Source of the DNA: Craterostigma plantagineum
Lineage: Eukaryota > Streptophyta > Magnoliopsida > Lamiales > Linderniaceae
Length of the DNA: 64,000 nt
Assembly (NCBI GenBank): GCA_027422505.1
Contig: JAPQWV010000002.1
Location: 21,398,001 to 21,462,000, forward strand
Reading direction: 5' to 3'
A program made the position numbers and the translations under genes. This document shows, in pieces, positions 10,891 to 20,510 of the stretch; the first letter of the stretch is position 1; the number at the start of each line of letters is the position of its first letter. The notes below the pieces were generated by a model that did no database searches, had not been told where the DNA came from, and saw only the letters and a list, made by a program, of their open reading frames with translations.

Positions 10891-12773
10891 ATGTCGAACT
10901 CACCCAGTCATGCAGATTCTCAGAATGTCAGCCCAACATCAAGCCAGACAGTGTTCAATGTTCACCTAATTCAAACCCTTCCAGCGCCGATCGACGAGTT
11001 TGACAACGTTCCTCTCAGTGTTCTCTGCCAATCTGCTGTAGGACGACGCCCAGTCCAAACGAGTGTGGTGGGAGGCGCGATTAATGTGCCAATTCCATCG
11101 TCGAACCCACCTCCTCCACCTCAGGGCACAACTGCCACAGCCCCGAGCTCTCCAGGTCCAATTCCGGCGCCCAAATCAATAGACACACCAACCCAAAGGC
11201 CGGCGAAGAAGAAGAAGACCTTGAAGAAGTCTCGACCATCCACTGCTACCCCACTGGCTGCCCCTAAGAAGTGCCAAAGCAACCGCCTCAGACAAGCTCC
11301 TGTTTCAAAGGGGCCAAAATCAACTCCAGATAAGCCCATTACCCTCTGGAGCTCAACGTCTGAGACTGAGACAGAATCGTCTGAGGATGCGGCTACTCAA
11401 GTTGCCATAGAAGAGCCAATTCCAGGGGTGACAAGTGCAGTCCCCGCACAGGCTCAAAGCCCCACTCCAGATGTTGTCCCAGTTGAGCCAACAGCACCAA
11501 CGCGTGAGTCTACTAACGATATTATCGACTCCACCTCTTATGATCGACTGGATACAGATGCGGTAAGTCAAGGGGGAGACACACCTTTGACTAGCTCAGA
11601 CTCACCTGCCTCAGAAAGTGAAGAAAATGACGAGTTTGGTGCGGCCGAAACCTTGGCGGAGTGGAGGAGCAAACTACAGAGGAAAGCTGGTAAGAGGCCG
11701 ATGGGTTTTGAGGACAGACCCTCCAAAAGATCGCGACCATCTGCGTCCTCGCAGCAAGCCGCAGCAGTCACGCACTGTTGACAGTTCCCAGCCAAAGTGA
11801 GGATGTTGAGGAAGATGTTGCACCAACATCTGAGTCGGACTGGGAGACTCCACTGCCTAGGGGGAGGTTCTACGCCCCAATTAATGAGAAGCTATGGCCA
11901 CATTTTAGCCAAAGGGTTGTGCGAGTTGAGAGGACGGCTGATGTCACAAGCTTTCGTCGATACGGCATCATGGAATTCTTAGAATCCCGACACTTCGATC
12001 AGACGGTAACACGGTTTGGGACCTACTGCGACACGGTGGTCCGGGAGGTATATTCTAATCTCTCCCCTAGTCTAAATAATCCTAGTTCCAGCAGTTATGG
12101 GAAGATTTTCTTGAGGGGGAAATTGTATGAATTTTCGGCTGGGCAGTGAATGAGTTCTTGGGCACTCCCAATGTTGATATGGAAGAGGAATATGATAATG
12201 ATGAGGTGGTGTCGTTTCTGACTGGGGGTAGAGTTAGGGAGTGGGATGGAAATTTTCATGCAGCTTTTTAACCTCGCTCTACTCTGTAATCTTTAAACTC
12301 GGCATCTTTAATTGGTGGCCAACTGCGAATGAGACCCGTGTGGCTGAGAGAGTATGGCACATATTCTTTACGCACTTGGGAAAAACATGCCTTTGAATTT
12401 GGGTGAATTAGTGCTGGATCAATTGGCGAAGGAGGCAGAGAAGATATCGCCGGGGATACTTCCTTTTCCGTGCCTAATCTGTGGGATGTTGCTCCATGGA
12501 GGATTCGAGCCGGCACGTAAAGATGTGTCGGTGACTGTCAAAGTGCCAAACTTTGTCTCCTATATGCATCTCTCTGGGCCAAACAAAGTCGTGGATTTGC
12601 CATGGAAAGCCCCGACGCAGAATGTTGACCGAGATGTTGCCTTAACATCTGCGCCGCAGTCAAGCCTGGATCGCCAGATACAATGCCTTGAAGAAACTAT
12701 CACATTCCTGCGTCACAGCTCACAATGCTCAAGGCCTTACGTTCTTCCCAAAAAGGGGGAGAGGAAGAAGTGA
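10891..12773 (+). pseudogene. Copia-2 third ORF (env-like position)
   Basis: A third coding region follows pol in the same orientation. The first open segment (10891-11781, 296 aa, MSNSPSHADSQN) is rich in Pro, Ser and Thr, with a basic patch (KKKTLKKSR) and an acidic end. A frame change near 11780 leads to a segment with FYAPINEKLW, FLESRHFDQTV and GKIFLRGKLYEFS (11778-12149). A third segment (12354-12773) ends in a short coiled-coil-like stretch (RQIQCLEETITFLR). The RFYAPI...FLESR region resembles the domain annotated in databases as 'putative plant transposon protein'; that is recollection, not a search. Sireviruses often carry an 'env-like' ORF here, but I see no signal peptide or membrane anchor, so an envelope role is not supported. 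Frame breaks make it non-functional. Confidence 0.75.
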
Positions 12774-13242
12774 ATGCAGCAGACGAGGCGGAGGATAGAG
12801 CTGAGCCAAGCAGGCAAGGTGTGGCAGAAGAGTCAGGGGGAGATCGAGTTCAGGCAAACGACCAAGGCGCAGAAGGAGCTGGAGCTGAAGAAAACAGGGC
12901 GGATGACTCTATTGAGAGTCTTAACATTTGAATGCATGCGTGTGTTTGAGTGCTTGCTTGAGTGCTCTTTGTTTCGCATTTTGTTTTGTGCATGCTTGCC
13001 TGACCTGACTTGTGATTTATGCCTGCGTTTGTGTTTGTTTGGACCATGTCTATTTTTGTTTTGCAGATGTTTCTTTCAAGACCTCTAAGACGTGTACTAA
13101 GTTTTTAGTACTTTAAGTAGTTTTTGTGCTATTTTGTTTGCGTCTAACTCTAACCATTTTTAGTTTTTGTGGTTGAGTTGATGTTGCCTTCAGGGGGAGT
13201 TTCGCTAAGGCTGACTTCTGCATTGGTTTTGGGAAGAAAGAT

Positions 13243-13256
13243 AAAAAGGGGGAGAT
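13243..13256 (+). other. Polypurine tract of Copia-2
   Basis: AAAAAGGGGGAGAT directly precedes the 3' LTR and is the plus-strand primer site. Similar purine runs occur upstream, at 12750-12765 (AAAAAGGGGGAGAGG), about 12834-12842 and 13193-13199. Repeated tracts are reported for Sireviruses. Confidence 0.9.
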
Positions 13257-14067
13257 TGTTGATGTTGAGCTTTCAACAGAAGCAATGTTGGGGTAACATT
13301 CTAGTCAACATCTGTTGGCCGAGAATGTTCCCTATCTCAGTTTTATCTTTCATGCCCAAAACTAATTTTATTTATAACGTGGCATTTTTCTAGTATTGTG
13401 CAGGATATGGATAACAGCTAGAATGGTTCAAACCGTGTGGAATGCGTGTGGATGAGCTAGCACGAAAGTAGGAAAGGAGCATACTAAAAATAGGAGACTT
13501 GGAGCTTAAGTGAAGACCAAGCTCTTGTAACTGACCAAGTCGACCTCAAACGATCACCAACGGTCCAACCTCACTTAGTTGACGTTAGTGGACGTTGTGG
13601 GTTGTCACCAAGTTGTTGGAGAAGTCTCTTACAAATCGAAGAAGTATATAAGTCGAAGGACTTAACCGTTTGAAGGCACACGACGAACAACGAGCGAGAA
13701 ACTGCTTTCGAGCGAGCATTATCTTTCAAGAGAGTTTTTCTTTTTAGTCTAGCTTTTCAGAGATCGAAAGGCCTTGTAGTTTTTCAGAATTCTTTTAGAT
13801 TCGTAGGTTTCGCTAGGCTATTTTAACTATCCGTTTTGATAGTTTGTAATCCATCTTTATAGTGGTTTTTTGCGCCTTGAGGCACGCAGCAAGTTATTTG
13901 ACTTGCTCCATAAAATCATCTCGTGTGTTCGTTTCGCTTCGTCACAAAGTACTTATCATTTCCGCTGTGTATTAGAGAGTGATAGTGAGTGTTAGTCTAA
14001 CATTACATCCAACATCAGTTTTAGAACTTAGTGACTTTACATCCATTTCGTACGGGACCCCCCTTCA
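13257..14067 (+). repeat. 3' LTR of Copia-2
   Basis: It is 811 bp, matching 4034-4841 with about a dozen substitutions or single-base indels by eye. Its end CCCCCCTTCA is followed by the target copy ATTAC. Confidence 0.95.
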
Positions 14068-14493
14068 ATTACATTTTGTTTAAGGTTTATGAATATTTTT
14101 GTTTTCATTATTTATGTGTTACTGGTTAGCTTTATTTAAAATCGCAATTTATGGTGAAAGCTAAAGCAACAGTAAGTAGCTTTGCTTTTCTAGTTTTATG
14201 CTACGATAGCAACAATAAAGCAACAGAACTTTAATGCAATTTTATAACAAATAAAGGATTTTTATATAATTGTAAAATAGCAAACACGTATTTTTAGTAC
14301 AAACGCATCTTTGCATTCCATTGTGGAGAGAGAACCCATATAACTCACTTTGAGTTGGGTTTTGAGGTTCCATTGGAGTAATTTTCAAAGATATTATAAA
14401 ATTTACAGCATGGTTGGAGATGCTCTAAAAGCATTTCCGATCCACAACATAAAAATATAGGTAATTTTGCACAATAATATAGTTGCTACAATG

Positions 14494-14833
14494 CTTTTAC
14501 TCCAATACATAAACTCTATTTTCTACACTAATTTTTACTCTAACCCATTAACTTTATTTTTACCATTCAAATTCTTATATATTACTATCTTAATTAACAT
14601 ATTAAACTTCACTTAACAAAGATTAAATTTATTAAACTAAAAGGCCAATATCAATATATAAAAGAAAATTAATATTATTTTTACTTTTATTATTAGAAGA
14701 AATATCAAAAAAAAAATATAAACAAATAGAAACTACAACTTTAGATTTATTTTGAAAATTGTGTGTACTCTAAAACTAGAATTTCCCTGCTAACAATAAT
14801 AGCGTTAAAATATAGAGTCCTATTGGAGTAAAG
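14494..14833. mobile_element. MITE with TTTACTCCAATA ends
   Basis: The left end CTTTTACTCCAATAC (14494-14508) is the inverse of the right end TATTGGAGTAAAG (14821-14833). Further in, ACTCTATTTT is mirrored by ATATAGAGT. The 340-bp body is very AT-rich and has no ORF. I see no clear target duplication. Confidence 0.5.
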
Positions 14834-16217
14834 ACGTATTCTATTTGTTACACAAAAATAAAATACCGGAAGAACGGTTCACATGGTACTCCAATCTCAA
14901 CGCATGAATGAGCATACTGAGTGGGCGCATGTTAATTGTGTCCCAAGTTCATTCCATGATTGTAGTTCATTACAGACAATCAATCGTCTGTAGTTTAGTT
15001 TGTCCTTCACTTGCGAAGTGACTAGTAGTTGATACTGTGTAATAATATGCAAACACTGTTTATTTGAATAGTGATTTGCTGGTTTTCTTCACGTTTATTC
15101 AGATACGAAAAAAATACCATATAATAGAGAGACGACAGCGAAAGTTGAATACACATAATATATATAATAGAGAGACGACAGCGAAAGTTGAATACACATA
15201 ATATATAATAGTACTTATCGGCACACTCTATCCATGTGCTTACAATATAATTATATTTGCACTTACTTTCAATTTTGAGATTTTAAATTTTTAATGTTTT
15301 ATAGCTGAAATATAATTTTAATATATAAAAGAAAAATAAAGTATAAGAGATAAAAATTTTAAAAGCGATATGATAATTATTTAATTATTTAACTAACAAA
15401 TAGAAGATCCAATTGCAAATAAATTGACACTGACAGTTTATATTCATCATTCACCATTTATAAAAAAGAATAGATTGGAGCATGACATAATGCTTGGCAG
15501 TGGGGCGGGATTCGGTGCTAATCCCTATCCCTGTCTGGCACATCCACGATAAGCAAAAGGGGAAAAAATTTCCCGTCATTTCCCTGGCAAGGATGATGAT
15601 CGAACCGATAAAAGGCTTTTTGGGTCATCAACTGAGTTTGATCGAGATCCAATTAGACCATCCATGGTGCCCGAGGAATTTTGAAACTTATTGTCATAAA
15701 TTTGCAATCAATTAAGGTGTAGCTACACTTAAATACCCAAAAGACTAAAAAGTTATCGGTTCGGTCCCATGTCAGTTAAAATTTAAATAAAGGTACCCAA
15801 TAGTTTACACATAGTTACGGGTTTGGTTACTAGTACCATTTTACCATCGTTTACATATCTTTTATATGTATATTACGTATCATATCACGTGTTTATGTTG
15901 CACTTAATTATCAAATATGTTGTGTGATATATCTGTGAGAATATCGTACCTTTTCCAGTGTATAATGTATCAAAATACGTTTATTTGTGGTATCTAATTT
16001 CTAATATGATATACCTTCAGCCAAACGTGTACGTATGCATTAAAGTTTTATTCCATACCAAGATATAAAATGCCAACGGAGTACTCAATTTGATGTTTTC
16101 TATAAATTTAGGTAGTTAAACGTAATCTTCTCATGATTTAATTTAAGTATTACATGGAAATATACGAGACAAAGTAAGTCTATAATAACTCAAATAATAT
16201 AAAATGTAATGTTTACA
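14834..16217. other. AT-rich spacer with one short tandem repeat
   Basis: No supportable gene. The 73-codon frame at 15494-15715 has no family features. A 43-bp unit (AGAGAGACGACAGCGAAAG core) is repeated twice in tandem at 15121-15206. Confidence 0.55.
15121..15206. repeat. 43-bp tandem duplication
   Basis: Two nearly perfect head-to-tail copies of a unit containing GACGACAGCGAAAGTTGAAT, at 15131 and 15174. Confidence 0.9.
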
Positions 16218-16244
16218 CTATATATACATCACGTGGAGTAACAC

Positions 16245-16822
16245 ATGCCACTCTACATAACCTCACTCACTTTGGCATCACTCGCCTTTTTAAATTCCTT
16301 GCAAAATTCATTTATTTATTATTATCTCACTAATCATTATCACCTTTTGTACTCAAACAATGTCCACCCCACCACCACATTATCAGAGATTATTTCAGAA
16401 TCAGCTGCTGCCCAGAAAACCCAACAGAGAAGAACTCAACTTGTATTGAGATCTGTGTCAGAGAAATTGCTACTAAAGTTCAGCGATTTCTCAGAATTCA
16501 ACTTTGACTACTCTCAGAGTGGCCTTTGGTCTCCGCCGTTTCGAAGAAGCGCGTTTCTGAGCTCGCCGGCTGGTCAGATATCCACCGACCAAGAAATGGT
16601 TGACAAGCTTAAAAGCGTGCTCGATAGTCACGGTGGTCGAAAAAGAAAATCGTCGACGCCATCGTCGAAGAAGCTAATATCCTTTAATGCTGTAAGTAAG
16701 TTGAATCTCTATGAATTTTTTATTCAAGCAAAACCATGAATGAACTGATGACATAAAAAATTCATATTCGTGGTGGTTGTTATTTTGTGCAGGCATGCTT
16801 GTGTTCTCCAAAGAGATTGTGA
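16245..16822 (+). CDS. Possible small two-exon host gene, unrecognised
   Basis: Exon 1 (16245-16691) and exon 2 (16793-16822) join in frame across a canonical GT-AG intron (GTAAGTAAG ... TTTTGTGCAG) to give 158 aa. The product is Ser-rich, with FSDFSEFNFDYS followed by GLWSPPFRRSAFLSSP, a basic GGRKRKSS patch and a Cys-containing tail (AACLCSPKRL). These fit a small nuclear or cytosolic plant protein, but I do not recognise the family. The start is doubtful. A TATA-like box (ACTATATATAC, 16218-16228) next to a CACGTGG G-box lies too close to ATG 16245, and another ATG at 16360 opens only a short frame. The true protein may start later or the locus may be a remnant. Confidence 0.4.
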
Positions 16823-17280
16823 ATAACACGTAATTTGTGGATTAAATGTGCAGGCCAATTGAAAAAGAAAACGTAATGCATCATTATCGTCTCTTAAAAT
16901 GGTTCATCAGGTTATAATATCATTTTATGCACGAAATACCAATGTTAATACTTTAATTGATTCCAAATTAATCTTGTACCGCCTTTTTTTTCCATTTCCC
17001 ATGGATTATTTCGATTTTGCTTTAAATAGTTGATCAGCATTCGATGACTCTGTTCGTAAGGTACTACTATAAATGGCATTTGAAAACGCACTTTGACAAT
17101 CACATGCGATGCGGAAGAGACGTTCGACTTTTATTTATTTGCTTATTTACTTCCTTTTGTTTCTCTTTTGAATCTTGATGATATATATCCAAGCGAATTT
17201 TAGAAAATAAAATCTAATAAATTTGCAGAGAGCTGGTTCCTGTTTGACATTGGTACCCAGTAGTAGCGACTTTTAATGGC

Positions 17281-17974
17281 ATGTTTGGTTAATGGGTTTA
17301 ATTAGCTAGGTTGAATATATGTTCAATTATTTGGTTCATAGGTATACATAATACACATAATTCTGCTTTAAACCCATGCCGGCCAAGGTTTTAAAACCGG
17401 GTCTCCGAACCCGACAAGAAATTTTAGTGGTTTAAGCTTTAGTAGTTTAACCGGTATAAAACCGGAATGAAACGGAGTCAAACTGGTGCTCCAATATATA
17501 TAATATTATGTTATCAATCAAATAAAAAATATTTGAAGATCTAGTTATAAAGTGGAATGTCGTAAATTAATTGATAAAGTAGGGGTCAAAACTTAAATAA
17601 ACATAAAATAGGTTGGGAAATAAGAAATTAATTGTAAAATAATTACCAAAAAAAATAATTTAAGTAATGTCCAAGGAAGATTTGAAACCATGACCTTTAA
17701 AAACAAAGTCCCAACACATAGACCATTGGGCCAAACCATTTTATACAACAACCTTTAACTCAATTTTTTGTAAATTTATCAGAATTTCTTTTTTTTTTTT
17801 TTTTTTTTTTATTTTCTTAATTAATTCTTAACCGGACCGGAATCGGACCGGATTTCCAGCCGGTTTCCGCTTGAATCGGCCGGTCCGGTCCGGTTTTCAA
17901 AACCATGATGCCAGCGAGTTTAAATAGACATACCCCTCACGTGTGTTTATTTAAACCTAATAACCAAACACACA
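17281..17974. mobile_element. Outer MITE with GTTTGGTTA ends, hosting another MITE
   Basis: The left end ATGTTTGGTTAATGGGTTTA (17281-17300) is inverse to the right end TAAACCTAATAACCAAACAC (17952-17971). The element contains the 520-bp insertion at 17385-17904. Without it about 170 bp remain. No coding capacity. Confidence 0.5.
17385..17904. mobile_element. Inner MITE with GGTTTTNAAAACCGG ends
   Basis: The termini AAGGTTTTAAAACCGG (17385-17400) and CCGGTTTTCAAAACC (17890-17904) are inverted and individually near-palindromic. The interior right side repeats CCGGTCCGGTCCGG. The flanks ATGCCGGCC (17376-17384) and ATGCCAGCG (17908-17916) may be a diverged 9-bp duplication, which would suggest a Mutator-like origin. 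A long T-run lies at about 17788-17810. Confidence 0.5.
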
Positions 17975-18634
17975 TTTTATTTTATATCCATTAATCTATT
18001 TTATATAAACCTTACTAATTTAATCCCTCATAAATATAAACCTATGAATAAATGAATAAAATAAATATTTTAAATAGATACGGATGGATCAGTTTATATA
18101 TAAGGTGTATTAAAAGATTTATTTCTACTATAGACATATAAGTATTTTGAGCGCTTTTGCGATGAGGTTGATCATCCAAGCCAAAACATTTATTCGACTA
18201 TAGACTCGTTGAATATTAAGCTACACCTAGGTTTACGGGATGATATAGACACCACACCATGAAATAATATTCAACACCTCTCTCTATATACTAGTAGGTT
18301 CAGTGAACAACAAAAATAAGATTTTGTGTGAACTGAGAAATGGGACTGCAGTGAGAAAGAAAAAAGGGGGAAGGGAAAAATGGTAAAGGAATATTACGAT
18401 TTAGGAAATTAGTAAGCGTAGGTTAGTAATTTAGTTTATTGAATCCCCACGAAGAACTTGGCAAGAATCCCATGAAGATGAAGAGTATGATTCGCGTCCC
18501 GAGGAATTCCTACCCGTTGCCAAGCCTAATACATAAATGAGTTGGGCCTGAAATATGGGCCTAGAAGTCGAGTCGAGGCGGTTAAATAGGTCCAAAATAT
18601 TAGGCCCAACTCTGTCAATATACTAGATAATATA
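17975..18634. other. Spacer left of Helitron, no gene
   Basis: AT-rich sequence with no coding potential. GGGCC motifs near 18540-18610 are the only GC-rich patches. Confidence 0.5.
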
Positions 18635-18754
18635 TCTTTCTATATATAAAAGGATGAGTTGACCTGTTTATAGCCAGTTTCTTACCGGTTTGAGGTCATA
18701 TATTAATTTCCATTACCAAATTAAATAAATTAAATGACAGCTTTCTAATTACAG

Positions 18755-19066
18755 TGTCGAGGTATTTTATTGGCCAATCAAACGGTTGTTCTTATCTTGC
18801 CCTTCCTCATTGTTTAAGAAAAGAGGAAACAGATCAACGAGCATAAACTTTTCCTCTTCACCCACTTAACTACAGCCAACTGGAATTTTTTTCATGTTGG
18901 TTTGCTGGCAAAGACGTGTTGATCCACCTTTTAATGTTCCAATGCGGCGGTACTTCATTGGTATATCAGAGCGGTGTTCTTATCTTCTTTTTCTTCTCCA
19001 TTATTTAAGATAGAAGAATTATATCAAGGACCATAGCATCAACCTCTTTCGACACACTTAACTCAG
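18755..19066 (+). repeat. Diverged tandem duplication in the Helitron 5' region
   Basis: About 18755-18882 and 18935-19066 share an order of blocks: a CGGTACTTCATTGG-like block, GGTTGTTCTTATCTT, CATTGTTTAAGA, then CACTTAACTACAG-like sequence. The offset is about 180 bp. It lies upstream of the Rep gene and may be a duplicated promoter or leader. Confidence 0.55.
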
Positions 19067-20510
19067 GTATTTATTTCTATGATTTCCGTATGGGTTTGCT
19101 GCTAAATGTCTTAGCGAGGGTAGATTTATGAGTTGTATTACTGTAGTGGATCCAAGACTTTGTTCGTTTTCCTCCGTCGGTTTTTCCTTTTGTTTTTCCT
19201 CTGTTTTCCTTTTGTCTTTTCTGATTTGTGATAGATGTTTTAGTTTACTTCTATTTTTCTATCTTCACGACTACTCACTTCTGCTACTACAATTAGACCT
19301 CCTTAGGTGCTTCGTACCTGGCTTGTTATAGAAATATCTTCATCTGAATTACAGCTTTGTAGAACTGTTGATCTCCACAATATTTGATGCATTTGATGAA
19401 CATATCAAAATAGATGGTATTCGCTGCATTGAAGTCGTCTCTCTTCTGTACGATTTTCCCTTTGTTCTGCTGTTTGTTAAATGACACAGGTCTCATTTGA
19501 TTAAAAAAGGCAAGGCAATAATAAGAATAGTTCGTATTTTATATTTGATTATTACCTTGAAACTGCTTGGATAATTCCCCGTGAATTTTACCTCATATTT
19601 TGGTTTCTTTTTTTAAAATAAATTATTAGTATAATTACCATTTTACACTTCAACTTTTCATTTATGAAATACGTCCTCACAAATCAATTTTTTTCCTTTA
19701 TATTCTTAAAGTAACACACATATAGACTTTAAACTATGATTTCATCAATTAAACATTGTAAATTACATATATAACTCTAAGAATAAGATAAGATAGCATA
19801 TTGACGTGTTCTTTGAGTTATTTATGTTTTTTAATCTAACCTTATTTCTCCATACCAACATCCGCCGTGTTATTAAGAGTTATTAAGAAGAAAACAGATA
19901 TGAGTGTCATTAAGAGTGATTAAGTTAAGCCTGTTAGATATTTTGTATTAATTATTATTTGTTTAGTGAATGTGGGCCTGGAAGCCGCCTTCAAGGCCCA
20001 TTTGAATCCCCACGCTTTTTTATTGCTTAGAAATAAAAATGTTTGATAATTGAGAGGGGTAATATGGTCAGTACACAATACAATAGGAGAGATCTGTCTG
20101 TGTAAGAGTGAAACACGTGACACAATAGAAAATGATCGATCAACACTGTTAAATAAAGATGGGTTCTTTTCCATTTGTAGAGTAATTTCCATTTTCGGTC
20201 GACGTCGACTCATAGTTGCAGGAGGATTTCTTTTCTTCAGCATTATGATTTGAATTTTATAATTACTGTTTTTTTCAGGTGGAAGTACTTGCATACTGCT
20301 CCACTTTGATAGGGCTTATCCAACGTGGTCTTTGACATCATCGTACGTAAGTTTCTTTTTGTTTTGCTCTACTAAATAATACTCGATTTACTTGCTGCTT
20401 TTATTTTTATGATTTACATGGCAAACACGTAGTGTCGAGATGTAGTCTGCTCTGTGCAATTTTCGCTTCTTATCGGTTGATCAACATCTCAACAAAATTA
20501 GTAGACGAAA

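Larger units (their letters stand above)
4034..14067 (+). mobile_element. Complete Ty1/copia retrotransposon, Sirevirus-like (Copia-2)
   Basis: Two LTRs (4034-4841 and 13257-14067) flank a 10.0-kb element. The target duplication ATTAC is visible at 4029-4033 and 14068-14072. A tRNA-Met-type primer site follows the left LTR, and a polypurine tract abuts the right one. The order is gag, protease, integrase, RT, RNase H, which is the copia order. A long region with a third ORF (10891-12773) sits between pol and the 3' LTR, as in the Sirevirus (SIRE/Maximus) group. By eye the LTRs differ at only a dozen or so positions, so insertion is fairly recent. Nevertheless all three coding regions are broken by stops and frameshifts. 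Confidence 0.95.
3757..14425. mobile_element. PIF/Harbinger-like TIR element split by Copia-2
   Basis: The left terminus GATCATCTACAACC (3757-3770) mirrors the right terminus GGTTGGAGATGCTC (14412-14425) with a few mismatches. Both are flanked by TAA (3754-3756 and 14426-14428), the 3-bp target typical of PIF/Harbinger. Removing the nested Copia-2 (4034-14067) leaves about 630 bp, a non-autonomous size, and I see no transposase ORF. It was therefore resident before the retrotransposon landed in it. Confidence 0.65.

Noticed and set aside
10891..12773. Envelope glycoprotein in Copia-2
   Set aside because: No signal peptide, transmembrane segment or cysteine pattern visible; only the position fits.
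15494..15715. 73-codon frame on plus strand
   Set aside because: No homology features, no splice context; region resembles decayed repeat DNA.
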